Source of the DNA: Branchiostoma lanceolatum | Lineage: Eukaryota > Chordata > Leptocardii > Amphioxiformes > Branchiostomatidae | Direction: 5' to 3' | DNA length: 64,000 nucleotides | Assembly: GCF_035083965.1 (NCBI RefSeq) | Contig: NC_089732.1 | Coordinates: 13,502,924 to 13,566,923 of the forward strand | Part shown: positions 41,659 through 53,799 of the stretch, piece after piece | Layout of the letters: each line of letters starts with the position of its first letter | How positions within the stretch are numbered: the first letter of the stretch is position 1 | Program-made: the position numbers and the translations under genes | The notes under the pieces: generated by a model | What the model was told of the DNA's origin: nothing | Seen by the model: the letters and a program-made list of their open reading frames with translations, nothing else | The model's database searches: none

Positions 41659-43354
41659 TCGGTCTTCAGCGCGACCTGTGAAAAACTGGAAGCACGGTAA
41701 AATGTCGGTACCCGTACCCTTCGTGCAACGCATAGCAGAGCTACAACACTCACCTGAGTTGAAGCACCACGTAACCGCCAGCTAGAACAGCACAGGGCCG
41801 CTCCTCTCGCCTGTGGATGGAGAATAGGGGGGACTATGGCTTTAGCGCATGCGCACAGACCCCACTATGAGAGAGAAAACATTTAAAGCCTTTCTTGGTG
41901 GAATTTTTTGTGAAATTTTGGCAATTCTGGGGTGGCTATGATAGGGCAGACATTATGTACTTGTTGAATTTGTTGACCAAAACGACCTTTCTCCATCTTT
42001 TTGTTTTCTGGACCACCGCGAGATACTGGAATGGTCGCAAGCGGGCATTTTTAAGGAAAAAGGACCAACATTTTTTGGGTTGCTGTGGACTTTGTGACCT
42101 AGGGTACCCAAGAAAGCTTTGCACTTAGCTTTAAGGAGTTTTTGGAGACAATTTCTTAGTTTCCTAATTCCTAAACTTTGTCCAATTAGGAGATTTATTA
42201 GTCCTTTTGGCTAATCTCCATATTGTCAATTTTTTTGTTACGAGCATGTTGCACCTCTCCATCGGCCCATGGTAGGGAGGATGAATTTTTCACACAGATC
42301 TTCGGTACACAGGTGTCAACATAATCAGTCAGCTTACATGCTAAACATATCCCACATGTCATCAACATTTTCAGTGTACTCAGCAGTTGCAAAATCCCCT
42401 TTACCATGGTTGTAAACATAACGTTTAGATTGACCAATATTTGTTCTAGATCTTGTGAACAGCTCAAATTGTAGGATTGCATGGTCTGTATGATAGTCCG
42501 ACGACACTTTTTCAACTTCAGAAAATTTGTCAGGTATGTTCGTCAAAACAACGCCCAGTGCTGGTTAGATGTTACATTGTTTATTTGAGACAGAGAGAAA
42601 TCGTTTGTGATATCGCATAGATGACGCTCCGCTACTATGCATGACTACACTCCCTAGGGTTGAAAAGTTCAAGCAGGAAAGTGGGTCATCGAGGGCAAAG
42701 GTCATGAGATCCAATGAGGCTGAAGTCAATCGTGGGAGGCCCTATTGGGCTTTCAGTTTGAGCCAATATAAAATGCATGCATTCCTATGGGGAAGTTGAC
42801 AAAAATTAGGTGGCATTATCTCGGGAATCATATATTCTGACTAGGAATATTTACCCTCAAATTCTAACCTGTTCTGTTGACTGTCACCAAACACAATGTC
42901 GTGAAATTCTGTTGTTGTTGTTGTTGTTGTCCTTGTTTAACGTCTATTATATCGTTAGACGTGGTCTCTAGGTGCTGTGAAATTCTATATGGCTATTCTC
43001 CGGGAAAACACCCCCGAGCCAGAGCACTTGAGCCAGTCCGCTTGCAACCATTCCACTATCTGGTGGTCCAGAAAATGAAAAGATGGAGAAAGGTAGCTTT
43101 TTTCAACAAATTCAACAAGTATTATGTTTGCCCTGTCATAGCCACCCAAGAATTGCCAAGATTTCACCAAAAATTCCACCAAGAAAGGCTTTCAATGTTT
43201 TCTCTCTCATCGTGGGGTCTGTGCGCATGCGCTATTCTCCATCCACAGGCGAGGAGAGCGGCCCTGTTTTGTTCTAGCTGGCGGTGAAGCGGTGCTCAGC
43301 TCAGGTGAGTGTTGTAGCTCTTCTGTGCGTTGCACGGAGGGTACCGTACGTAGA

Positions 43355-43385
<31 letters not shown>

Positions 43386-43507
43386 ATCAGGTGTATTTGC
43401 AGCCAGTGCCACAGGCAGGTATCACTGAAATTGTTTGATGGTTTGAACCGGCCGACATTTTACCGTGTTTTACTTCAGTTTTTCACAGGTCGCGCTGATC
43501 GAAGACC
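41659..43507. mobile_element. Large inverted-arm (fold-back) element
   Basis: Left arm about 41659-42050 and right arm about 43020-43507 are inverted copies (~390-490 bp). Shared blocks: 'ggtcttc..cgcgacctgtga', 'gcctgtggatggagaata', 'gcgcatgcgcacagacccc', 'aaagcctttcttggtgga' and 'acctttctccatcttttt'. The right arm contains a ~100-bp insert with (TAA)n near 43350. The middle (42050-43010) contains 'tgcattcctatggggaagtt', shared with 51045-51480. No transposase recognised. Confidence 0.8.
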
Positions 43508-43509
43508 AC

Positions 43510-44720
43510 TAACCACACAATGTGACATGACACATATGTCATTGCGTATAAACCCGACTCTCTTGCATAATCTCCAAGCAGATGTAAGGATCGGCGTTTC
43601 TGGGTCTTTTACGCCTAAAATTCAACAGCCGAATGCAGTGTTGTGTTATCTATTAAACTGCTCGCCTTCTCAAAACTCGGAGCACCGCTACCCTAAAAAA
43701 AGCGAGTGTAGTCGAAGCCCCGGTAGAAATAGGATGGCACCCAGGCTACGCCCGGCTGTAACCGCCCCCTACTATTAGGAGGGAATCATTAAACTCCGCC
43801 AGAGAGCTTGTGTAAATACAGGCTAACCTAGGATTAGTCGGATCCTTACATCTGCTTAGAGATTTGTCTATTTGCGGAGAGGAGACTCGGGAGCTATAAT
43901 AGGTTTTGGATACCAGCTAACAGCCTCCACCAAAGAAGGGAATAATTTGCCAGCAATGTCAGTCCATCGTTAAGTTAATATTTCCCTAGCGGAGGCGCCT
44001 GCGCCTGCGAATGAAACCCTCCGATGGCCAACCTCCTCTGGCAAATATTACCAACCTGAAGCTAGCCCTCGATTCGGCCGTCGATTCACAGCCTTCGATT
44101 CAGCCGTCAATTGGATTTTGGATATTCTCCCTATATCTATATAGCCGGCGTGGTTAGTCTGTTAGAGACTACCAGGCTAATGGTAAATCTCTGATCAGAT
44201 TTGTTCTGGTGGCTGCTTTTCAATGTCTCAATCATCAATGTCTGTGAGATGGTATGATTCCGAACTGGTCGCTAGCTAACATCTGTGCCCTGGTCCATGT
44301 GTCTGTGGCGACCCTTTACTGACCTTTACTATCCCCTATCAGCTTCTATCAGCAAATGCAAATATAGATTACAAACATGTGACGTAAGGGTAAGTAATAA
44401 ATTAACGGATCCGGATGCCATCCGCGTTAGTATGGGAGCCCCGTAATGACCCGTAATTTCCAATCAGATCTACACGGTGCAAAAATCGTATAGGCTAGCC
44501 AGAAAAGGTCCAATCAGGCACCTTCTCTGGCTGACTGGAACTTCTCTGGCTAGCTTATACCATTTTGGCACCGTGTAGATCTGCTTGGAGATTAGGATCC
44601 CCGGCAAACTAACTAGGATGGCACCCAGGCTATATATATATCCATGATCATGCCTTCTCTGGGGTTCGTGTTCTGTCCTTTGTTGTCTAGTTCAGTGAAA
44701 AACAGATTAACAGATATAAC
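43510..44720. other. No supported gene
   Basis: Intergenic. An imperfect inverted pair around 44466-44585 ('cagatctacacggtgcaaaa' / 'ttttggcaccgtgtagatctg') looks like another fold-back. The SDR promoter probably lies at its right end, where TATATATATATCC occurs near 44632. Confidence 0.5.
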
Positions 44721-44733
44721 TTCTGTTTTCCAG

Positions 44734-45545
44734 GTGTAAACATGGCAACCAACACAGGAAAGCGCGTTGCCCTGGTAACGGGAGGCGGGAGCGGCATCGG
44801 TCGTGCCACGGCCGTCAGGTTTGCTGAGCTGGGGTACAGCTGTGTGGTGGCTGATATCGACGAGTCGAGCGCGAAGGAAACACTGCGCATGCTCCAAACT
44901 CCGGGGATCGCCGTCCAGGTGGACGTTACCAAGGCGACAAGCGTGGAAGCCATGGTAACCGCGGCGGTTCAGCACTTCGACTGTGCCTTCAACGGCGCCG
45001 GGATCGCCGAGCGCGCTACCGCCACTATCGCAGACACCACCGAGGACGAATTCGACCGAGTCATGGGCGTGAACGCCAAGGGCGTGTGGCTGTGCCTCAA
45101 GTACGAGATCGCCCAGATGCTGCAGCAGGAGCCCGTCATGAGCGACCCGGCCAAGTGGGCCGACAAGCCGGACGTGTGCCGCTTCCGAGGGGTGCGGGGC
45201 AGTATAGTCAACGCCAGCAGCATAGCCGCCCACTACCCCACGCCTATGCACGCTCCATACGGCGCGTCCAAGTGGGCGGTCCTGGGCCTCACCAAGACAG
45301 CGGCCGTGGAGTACGCCAAGGAGGGGATACGTGTGAACGCCGTCTGTCCTGGATTCGTAGATACGCCCATGCACCACCGAAATATGGAAAAGTTGTCTCC
45401 AGGAGAAAAAGAGAAGACAGAGTCTTGGCACCCTGTGGGTCGCATAGGAGCGCCAGAGGAGGTTGCCGAAGCCGTGTGCTGGTTGTGCAGCGACGCCTGT
45501 CCGTTCACTACGGGAGAGCACTTAAAAATCGCAGGGGGGAGTTGA
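44734..45545 (+). CDS. Classical short-chain dehydrogenase/reductase
   Basis: 267 aa, coding sequence 44742-45545 in one exon; an acceptor (TTCTGTTTTCCAG) at 44721-44733 implies a spliced 5' UTR. Classical SDR features: TGGGSGIG at 13-20 (Rossmann nucleotide loop), D38 at the end of beta-2 (favours NAD(H)), NGAG at 84-87 in place of NNAG, N111, S160, Y173 and K177 (YGASK), and PGFVDTP after beta-6. The S160-Y173 spacing of 13 is standard. An extended loop (130-152, EPVMSDPAKWADKPDVCRF) precedes beta-5. Substrate cannot be told; cytosolic by lack of signals. Much more GC-rich than its surroundings, with one coding exon in an intron-rich genome, so ancient retroposition or horizontal gain is possible. 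Confidence 0.9.
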
Positions 45546-45797
45546 AAGCTTCCACCGAGATATTTACTACAGGCCTCAAACGTCACCATATAACGCACAG
45601 TATCAACATTTCCCTTACATTCATTATCTAGACAGCTCCACAATATGGACAGTTCTTTCCTAAAACCATTTCCTTTCCATTTCGAACAGTCTGCCGCCAA
45701 CTGCTATTGGCTGTGACGACATGAAACAGCATGTAGAGATATTTCAGTCTCAAGAAGATTTTGCGCCTTTACTTTTGTGCCAAATTTCACCTCATTC

Positions 45798-45877
45798 AAT
45801 AAAAAAGACGAGCCTGTTAGAAAACAACTTGCATTTCTTTCTGACCCATCCCCGTGCTACCTGTCGGAGGCAATAAA
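45798..45877 (+). terminator. Two candidate poly(A) signals of the SDR gene
   Basis: AATAAA at 45798-45803 and 45872-45877, ~250 and ~330 bp after the stop codon. Confidence 0.5.
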
Positions 45878-46116
45878 GGCGATTCAAATGCTTCTGACTC
45901 TGCGTGAGTTTTTGCCACAAATTATCGTACGGTAGCCACAGCTGTGAAAGAATAGGAATGGAAGAGACACGTTACACGTATAATCCAACTATACTTTTAT
46001 TGTCATTGCATCATTACTAGTATTGCTTAGCTATCTACTTGTCCTTATGACATTGCAACGATTTTGCAGCACGTTTTAGTCATTCCTCGGTTAATTATAA
46101 GTAATATTTAAACACA

Positions 46117-46133
46117 CACACAGGCCACTGGCA

Positions 46134-46214
<81 letters not shown>

Positions 46215-46265
46215 ACGCACACACATGCACACACACACACACAGACGAACACACACAGACACACA
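46117..46265. repeat. (CA)n microsatellite
   Basis: Pure CA from about 46135 to 46208, then imperfect CA-rich sequence. ORFs through it are artefacts. Confidence 0.97.
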
Positions 46266-46394
46266 TACGCGCGCACCCAGTAAGATGTACTCTGAAAGTT
46301 GTTCATTTGTTTGTTTGTAACGACTCTGACAGCTCAGAAATTTGAACGCCTTCTTGCTCAGGTCATGTGAGGTCAGCTTGACCAGGATGTCCCT

Positions 46395-47045
46395 GGACCG
46401 AGGACCGGCGATCCCCGCAGTATGCCCATGCCGTCCGTGACGTTGGTAGTGGCGACGTCGTAGCCGCCCTTCCAGACATGGTCCTCTATTCATCTGCAGG
46501 AGATGTCTCGGATATCAATATTCTTACACTTAATTACGATCAATTATTTCGGTTTATGCCGTACATAAAGTCAAAGTGATTTGTAGCAGGTATGTAGTAG
46601 ACTAGTGAAAACAATATGGATTAAACGCTTGTTTGTATGTCAAGGTGAAGAAATGCTGCTACAGTAACAATTAATTAAGTGCTTCGATGAGCGGCTCCCG
46701 ACGACCTTGCACTGAGCGAGTTCGTTAAAACTGAATTTTGCATTGAGTTTTAACTGCACATTATTATACAATTTCGAGGATGCATTGAGTACTAGTTACA
46801 AAAACACACAATATACAAAATTCATTTCATTTAAAACCTATCTAAATCCAAGGTTTTTACATTGTCGTGTTAGACTTATATTAAGGAGAACTATTAAGTT
46901 ATTAATACATCTAAAATATCCAATGAAATAAAATAAAATACTCTTGAAGTTTTTCGCCAAAGTGAGAATTGACTGATCCTGTTTGACAAGGGGCAACTAA
47001 ATGTTAGGCCATTCAGTTGATTTTTCTCGAAAACTTTTACCAATT
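46395..47045 (-). repeat. Right arm of the distant inverted duplication
   Basis: Reverse complement of 37525-38075. It also includes the stretch matching 37960-38060 ('cggtttatgccgtac', 'ggagatgtctcggatatcaa'). Moderate divergence plus a few indels. Confidence 0.85.
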
Positions 47046-47049
47046 CTGG

Positions 47050-48245
47050 GTGTACCAAACGCAAATCGTCGCATGGTTGTGCTCCAAGATATGGGTGGGA
47101 ATTAACACCGGTAAGGGCGTCTCCACAGAGGGGGTACTGTGTTAGACTGGGTTGCCTTTTACGGGTGATATGGAGGATGTGACATCTAGTGGACTTGACC
47201 GACTTAAGGTCTCATGCCTGAATTACTCCGCGTGTAGATGCCCAAAGAGTACGGGCTACAAGAAATAATTGGGCCCCAAAGTCAGGTGTTTAAGTCGATG
47301 ATAACTTGCCTTTGATCGATCCCACCTGATATACATGTAAGAAGCATTTGAGATGAAAGCCTGTTCATCTCTGACAGGATAAGGCAGGAAAGTTTCGGCA
47401 TCCAAGCGATTGTCGGACGTACACGCTATTTTGATCTGCGGTCGGGCTCTCTCGGTACCAGAAAGCCTCTTGCGGCTGGCAGGTAACAGCAGTTTTAAAT
47501 GCCATTACAGATCGCTCCCTAGGTTATATTTTGGTGACAATTTTTTCATTGTCTCAAGATCGTGTGTGCTTGCGATAGAAAGTAAAACATCTCCGGAAAC
47601 TCCGTGTTTTCATTGGAATTACGGCCATTAAAGGTTCGTGTTTTAACGTTATTTCCTATGGGATGGCCTAACTGGCGTGTGAGACTTAAGCCAACGATTT
47701 TGCCAATCTGTTAACGCATCGAGATCAGACTGCAGACCTTGTGCAACTTGGTGATTCAAACCAACGAGGTTTGAAAACGCCCAACGAAATCATAATTATC
47801 CGTTGACGTTACACCATTTAATCTTACGTCTCAATATGTTTATACCAGTATTTTCGCATGTACACTTGTGTATGTTCCTTTTCGAATACAGCCTATGCGG
47901 CATGGGTTTGGCAACCTTTATTTCACGACTGAAACGTGAAAGTTATTGCATGTAACGTTATCATACACGACAGACGTCTGTAGCTAGACATTTGTTGTTG
48001 TTTAAGACCACCGTCTGCACAGGTACACAGTCCTTGCTTTTGTTGAAGACTACCGGTTTCTCTGGAAGGACCACCACAGGTGCGTGATGGGATACGTTAA
48101 CCTTGACGGACAGGTGACGTCACTCCGCGCAGGCGTACGACACGTCACGGTCGCCATTTTGGAGAGGAAGAACTGACCGTGGCTACTTGCGGTGTCTGAA
48201 CGTCAAGGGCGTCTTCATGCCCATTGTAAGAGGAATTCTCTAGTC
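47050..48245. other. No supported gene; promoter of MANSC gene at right
   Basis: No domain-bearing frame. Near 48150 'acgtcacggtcgccattttg' resembles a CRE-like plus YY1-like promoter core, ~110 bp before the MANSC start codon. Confidence 0.4.
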
Positions 48246-48264
48246 AGAGACATTTGGGGAAAAG

Positions 48265-48681
48265 ATGGAGTATTCACGAAAAGTTTGGTGGCTGTCCTTG
48301 CTGCTCTTGTCCGCTTGTGACACTTCCCAGGGGGATGAAAAGCTGGTACAGGGAGCGGAACCCGTGTGCGAGGATATCTTCACGATTCACCTCGACCGGA
48401 TCATCCGGACGAACGAATCCCTGGAGAACAAGGCGGTGTTCCTGGACTCTTTCATGGCGGACCAGGCTGGGACGTGTCTGGAGACGTGTTGTGCCACGGA
48501 TGGCTGCGACACCGCGGTGTTCAAGGAGAGTGGTGACGCCCACGGCAGCAGGAACTGCTACCTGTTCGGCTGCCAGGGCAGGTGTAGCTTTACCGGGCAC
48601 TCCGGCTATCTCATCATGATTAAGCGGGACCCGGGCGACCTGACGCCGCCGCCTACAGAGCCCGAATCGAGTGGAGAGTAA
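48265..48681 (+). CDS. Secreted MANSC-domain protein
   Basis: 138 aa. Signal peptide (WWLSLLLLSACDTSQG) to about residue 23, then one MANSC module spanning about 35-115: eight cysteines at 35, 71, 75, 76, 81, 98, 103 and 107, with the diagnostic CLETCCATDGCDTAVF and NCYLFGCQGRC arrangement. Ends in a short Pro/acidic tail (LTPPPTEPESSGE). In vertebrates MANSC occurs at the N-terminus of HAI-1, LRP11 and MANSC1, always with further domains; here the frame stops right after it. The stop codon TAA overlaps a good donor (GGAGA then GTAAGG), so a longer spliced form is conceivable, but no downstream exon was found before the minus-strand gene. ATG 48265 is preceded by AAAG. Confidence 0.78.
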   Translation: MEYSRKVWWLSLLLLSACDTSQGDEKLVQGAEPVCEDIFTIHLDRIIRTNESLENKAVFLDSFMADQAGTCLETCCATDGCDTAVFKESGDAHGSRNCYLFGCQGRCSFTGHSGYLIMIKRDPGDLTPPPTEPESSGE

Positions 48682-48689
48682 GGGGATGA

Positions 48690-50060
48690 ACCGGCCCATG
48701 ACCAGTGTCCCCACCAAAATCAATTAATGATTTTGACAAATATAATTCTATCACCATTACACTTTGAAATAACATTTTGTTACCTTAGACTTTAGATCCT
48801 CCCACAGCCTTGTTGTATAGGTCAACTTGAAATAAGCTTGATAGCCTGTGCACTTGGAAAAATAGAAGTAAATTCGAATTCTGAATAAGGTAGTGCAATG
48901 CACCTGTAGAAAACTAATGCATTCGTGAGGGCAGGATCTTTAAAAGATCTGTTTTATATGGTACAAAATGTATTATATCTGCCAGGGGCACCTGATGATA
49001 AAGATGCCAAGTTCACTTCCGGGTTACTGAGCATCATAGGGCTGACCCCAAAGTTGCGTTGCGCAGTAGAGTACAAAACTTTTATAGTCCCTACTTAGTT
49101 TAAAATCTTTAAAACCTTTCTTTTGCTTGAAATTTTTTGCCCAATCTGGAGACGTTCTTGGTTAGAGGGAACAGGTAGGGTCTTAGCTTTCCCATTGTGG
49201 TTGAAATTTATTTAGTTTGCCATTTCAGTTGGCGTAAGGATAGATGTGAGGTCATGCGGTGGGATACACCAGAAATCTGGGGTCAAAGGTAGTTTGAGCT
49301 GTACAACCCTCTGTTCAAGTTCTTCGCATGGTTATCAACTAAACCCTTGTGACTTTCCAGTGAAGAAGAATTTTTAAGATTGAAGTTTGGGTTAGTACTT
49401 TTATGAAGCCTTGTTTCAGTGTATCTTAACATGCTTTCTTATGGGCCGCCATAACTTTGAGGTCAGCCCTCATACCGCATCTTACCACAGCTTGCACAAA
49501 ATTTGGCGCGATTTGTACAACGCCACTTGGCAGAGAGGTGGTCAGGAATGTTTGCCAGAGCATAGGCTTAAGTTAGTTGTTTGAAATCAAAATAGTAGAT
49601 AAGAAAATATATAACAGACCCCAACACATGTATCATATCATATCATATCATATACTTAAGTACAACAGTTACATTGTATTGATGGCAACATTTTTATTAC
49701 ATTGAAAGTATAGTTATTTTCAAAATATCAAGTAACTTGTTTCATTCACTTATCCATTCTAAGTGTTTGTAAGTCTTAGAGTGACCCTTCCTGAAAACAC
49801 TGAAAGTAATTAAGTTAACTAGTTGTACTTTGATATGTAGGCAACCATGTATATCTCGGTCGCACCAATGATTTTAAAACCGTACCGGCGTTTGGACCCT
49901 ACCGGCCTTTGGAAACCCCTCGCCGTTACTGTCAGAATTCGTTTTTGGACGATTCATAAAGTATCAAAACACAATCACTGAAGTTTTTTTCCCTTATTCA
50001 CACTGATGATTGGATGACCATTATATGATCAGAAGTAAAACATCACAGTTAATCATTTTC
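48690..50060. other. No supported gene; repeat 49575-49695
   Basis: Contains the second copy of the 37000-37145 repeat. A minus-strand AATAAA (49693-49698 as TTTATT) could serve the BTB-kelch gene. Confidence 0.4.
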
Positions 50061-50062
50061 CA

Positions 50063-53000
50063 TCAGTACCGTAGATGTACCAAATGCGTGATTGGCAGGT
50101 GTAGAGTCCGAACTCTGGTGAACCCGGACCCAGGGTACCCTGGTAGCCCGGTGTACTGCCACTCCCTCGTTCCCAGGTCGCACCACTGCGTGGAGTTCTG
50201 ACTCACTAGGTATAGTTTGTAGCCGTATTTGTCGTCCAAAACAGTCAAGTCGTCCACGAAGTATCTCTTCGCCAGCGGGGGTTTAAAGAGGTAGCTCCAG
50301 TTCCCGGTTTCCGTGTTGAAACACAGGGGGTCGCTCTCAAACTCCCTCAGGAACCCGCAGATGACGTAGATGTTCTGGCGAAATGACGTCATGTTGAAGA
50401 CGAAGCGAACTTTGGGGATTCTGGAGATCTCTTCCCAACAAGCCGAGCCTGGGATGAGTCTGAAAAATACATAAATTTGCATTACGTTTTACTTTGCTAT
50501 GTACAAAACTTTGCTTATGGTATAAGTTCAACTTATTCTCTATCGTTAATTTTCCTTAGTTTTGAGTATTGTACAATTTATGATATAATTCCTATTGCCA
50601 AGTTTCGAGGGGAGGCCCACGAAAAGCCACCTAGGCTTCTGGCCCCCCTGCATGTTTTTCCCTGTATATACTTGTTTTAAACACTTGCACATATGCGAAT
50701 TAATAAACAATAAACAAATGAACAATATTTGGCGCTTCTTTAAAACGTAAATTTGATAATTATGAGGTAAACATGAAGACCTCCTAACCACTGTAAAAAA
50801 AGAAAACTTAAGTAGTACGGTCACGCAGCACATTCATCGAAACCAGCCAAAACTATCATGCAAGGAACCGTTCAAGAAGGAAGAAAAAAAAAAGGTTAGA
50901 AAACGCAAAAGATGGGAGTATAATATCAGAGCATGGACTTGCATGACACTACTAAGTTAAACTAAAGTGAAAACCAAGAAGGGGGTAGAAAAATGGTTGT
51001 CAGATAATTTGTGGTGCCCCAACGGTGTGAAATAGGGGGAATTATGGTATTCCAGTTTGGGGCAATAATACATGCATTCCTATGGGGAAGTTGACAGAAA
51101 TTAGGTGTCATTATCTCAGGAACCAAAGATTCTGACCAAGAAAACTTACCCTCAAATTCTCAACAGTTCTGTAGACTGTCATCTATCAGAATTACGAGAA
51201 CTTCTATAGTGGCTATTCTCCGGGGAAACACCCCCGAGTCAGCCCATTTGCCTTAAAAGGGCCCGCTCGGGACCACCCGACTATCTCGCGGGGGTCCAGA
51301 AGACAAAAAGATGGAGAAAGGTCGTTTTGGTTAACAAATTCTATAAGTATGAAGTCTGGCCTGTCATACCTACCCCAGAATTGCCAAGATTTCATCGAAA
51401 ATCCCACCAAGAAAGGCTTTCAATGTTTTAATGCCCTCTTTAATTCTGACCCCGGGGTCTAGGTGCCTGCGCCAATACCCTCATCCCCCCCAATAGGCTG
51501 ATAGACTAAGAGATACATGAGATGAGAGATGAGGAGCACAAACCTATAGATAACTTCTCCTTCCGGTACAGAGATGTTTGTGTAGACCGCCCCTCGACAG
51601 CTGGTCAGGTTTGCGTTCAGCATGGGTCTCGGCAGTCTGGGGGCGTCACGCCACCTACCGGTCCGGAAGCTGTACTGCTCCACTGAGCACAGGTCCACCA
51701 ACTCGTGCTCGTCCGAGTCCGTCTGAAGGAACAGAGTCATTCTCTTTTATCGAACATCAATGTTTAAATCAACTCCTACTGTAACTTTATCTTGATAGAA
51801 GTGTCTTTTTGAAATCAAACTCGGGAATAACAGCAGTTTTAATTGTTCTCCGTATGAAAAATTCACTTCATGATTAAAATTTTAACAACTTGGAACTCGT
51901 CAAAGATATTGATATACATTAATTTGATCTCAAAACAAACCATGCAATAGAATAGAGTGCTGAAGTTTTTTTGACGATATTCAAGTTAATACTAATTATA
52001 GTGTTTGTAAAGAATTTTCAAAAAGTAGTTAGCATCCGCGGACGTATACTCATTGGGAGGGGAGTAGAGTAACTGGTACCTTTTTGTGGATTGTACAACC
52101 CCCAACCGCATACAGTATATTAGCAGCATCTATTCCAGCCAATCCGCAGTGCGCTCTCAGAACGCGCGGATGTGGGAACGACGCCCAAGTGTTGTACAAC
52201 GGGTCGTAACAGAACGCTTCCTTCTGAAGTTCCTTACGATGTGAAGACGTGAAACCGCCCAGGATGACTAAGATGTTGTGGACGATGGCGACGGAGGAGC
52301 CGTGGGTACAGAGGGATGGCGGGAAGGGGGAGATCGGCCCCCACTTCTGCTCGAAGTGGTCGAAGACGTAGAGAGAGCGCGGGGTCTCCATGCTGTCCAA
52401 CTGGGCGTTGTTATAGGTTCCCACCGCGCAGATAAACTGTTGTGGTTCGTATCTATCATCGTCACAAGAACAACACAGACAATGGCTATTACAGTAATAT
52501 GGTTTTGGGTAAACATGTATTTATCAAAACGGAGGTTAATTATAGCTTGAAACTGTCAGCTGTGTTGGTAGAATGCATTTTGAAACGATTTGGCTCGCCC
52601 CTGCGGCGTCGCCAAAAAGATTGTTAAACTGTAACTGTCCACAGAAAGGACTAGTCTGTAAAACATTAATCTCACGGTAAAGGAATGCATACACAGCTTC
52701 TGTGACGTCGCCTTATGTATATTACACACACGTGAAATTAGTGAGCAGTGGATCTAATGTAGCAGATAGTATGTGGCGTCCTTCGTCCAGAGATCCCTGA
52801 ATTGAGACGGAAGACGCCACAAATTATCGCTTCGCTCACTCGGTGGTTTATTCAGCGGTGATTGGCCAGGCGTTATCTAGCCCTAGTCATTATATCCAGT
52901 AACACACAGCCCACTTTACCTCAGTCCTACCAGTTTATCTCTCTCTTGTTCCGTCAGCCCGTTGTACTCCATGGATTGCAGCAGAGCCAGGTAGTTCTTC

Positions 53001-53784
53001 CTCATGAACATGTATGCAGCTTTCTCCAAATCCGCTAGGTAGTGCTTCTCCGCCACGCGCAGACATCGCACACACGTTTCTATCTTCATGGCGCGCCTCA
53101 TGTAGTTCATGACTCCGTCCATTTGAAGAAATACTGCGGTTTCTAGAATCTCCTCTGGGCCTACCTAATGTAGAAAGGTAAACAGTAGTAGCTTACAACA
53201 TCTCATAATGACATAAATCGCAACAACGTACATGACACAAAAGGTTATAGTCATTTTCTGCGGTCGCTTGCTCAGTTTATTTAACTGTGGATGTTTTTGT
53301 CTACTGTAAGATTCAAAACAAACAAAGATGTCGGTGACTGCAGTAATATCAGCACTACAGGCCTTTCATTTATATATGAATTCTGGCTCTAAATGTTTTT
53401 CGTGTGATTTAGTCTAGCATTTGGATTGAGAAATATTTGTAGTCTCCGGAAGCTTCCAGGACTAGCTAGCTAGTCTTTGTTGTGTGGAAGATTAGGACTA
53501 CCAACGTTTGTCAAAACTCAAAAGATAGTAACCTTGTCAAATCGCATCCGTCTTGTGCTGAAGAAGTCTAAGATCGTTCTGAAGACTTCAGGAGGAACGC
53601 CGTGCAGCTCGACCCTGTTCTCACAACTCTCTTTCATCCCGGACGACAGCATCGCAGTGAAGTAGCCGCTCTCTCGTGTCAACTTTTCCTTCCTGACGCA
53701 GAATTCCTCTTCACCAATCACAACAAGGAGGATCTCGTCTTTATCCCCTTCCAAATTCCGTTCTTCGTTGTTTTCGTCGGCCAT
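50063..53784 (-). CDS. BTB-kelch protein (KLHL/KBTBD-type)
   Basis: Five exons, 481 aa: 53784-53533, 53164-52920, 52452-52080, 51722-51544, 50459-50063 (TGA); all phases agree. BTB domain at about 15-110 (EEEFCVRKEKLTRESGYFTAML, SGMKES, LHGVPPEVFRTILDFF), a short BACK-like part to ~165 (ETCVRCLRVAEKHYLADLE), then kelch blades (ILVILGGF, AFCYDPLYNTWASFPHPR, ILYAVGGC, CFNTETGNWSYL). Such proteins are substrate adaptors for CUL3 E3 ligases. The BACK domain and total length are below the usual ~570-600 aa, so this is a compact family member, or a BACK exon was missed in the 470-bp intron 2. The blade pattern is loosely like KLHL42. The exon 3 acceptor has a weak pyrimidine tract; its phase and the YEPQQF motif support it. 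Confidence 0.85.
51045..51480 (+). mobile_element. Partial copy of the inverted-arm element (BTB-kelch intron 4)
   Basis: Matches 42770-43230 in order: 'tgcattcctatggggaagtt', 'ggctattctccggg', 'agatggagaaaggt', 'aagaaaggctttcaatgttt'. A minus-strand 65-codon frame (51213-51410) resembles those in the two arms. Confidence 0.75.
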
Positions 53785-53799
53785 TTCGGTTATAAGATC

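Noticed and set aside
44613..45521. 302-codon minus-strand frame opposite the SDR gene
   Set aside because: Shadow of a GC-rich coding region; no domain, and the plus frame has every SDR motif.
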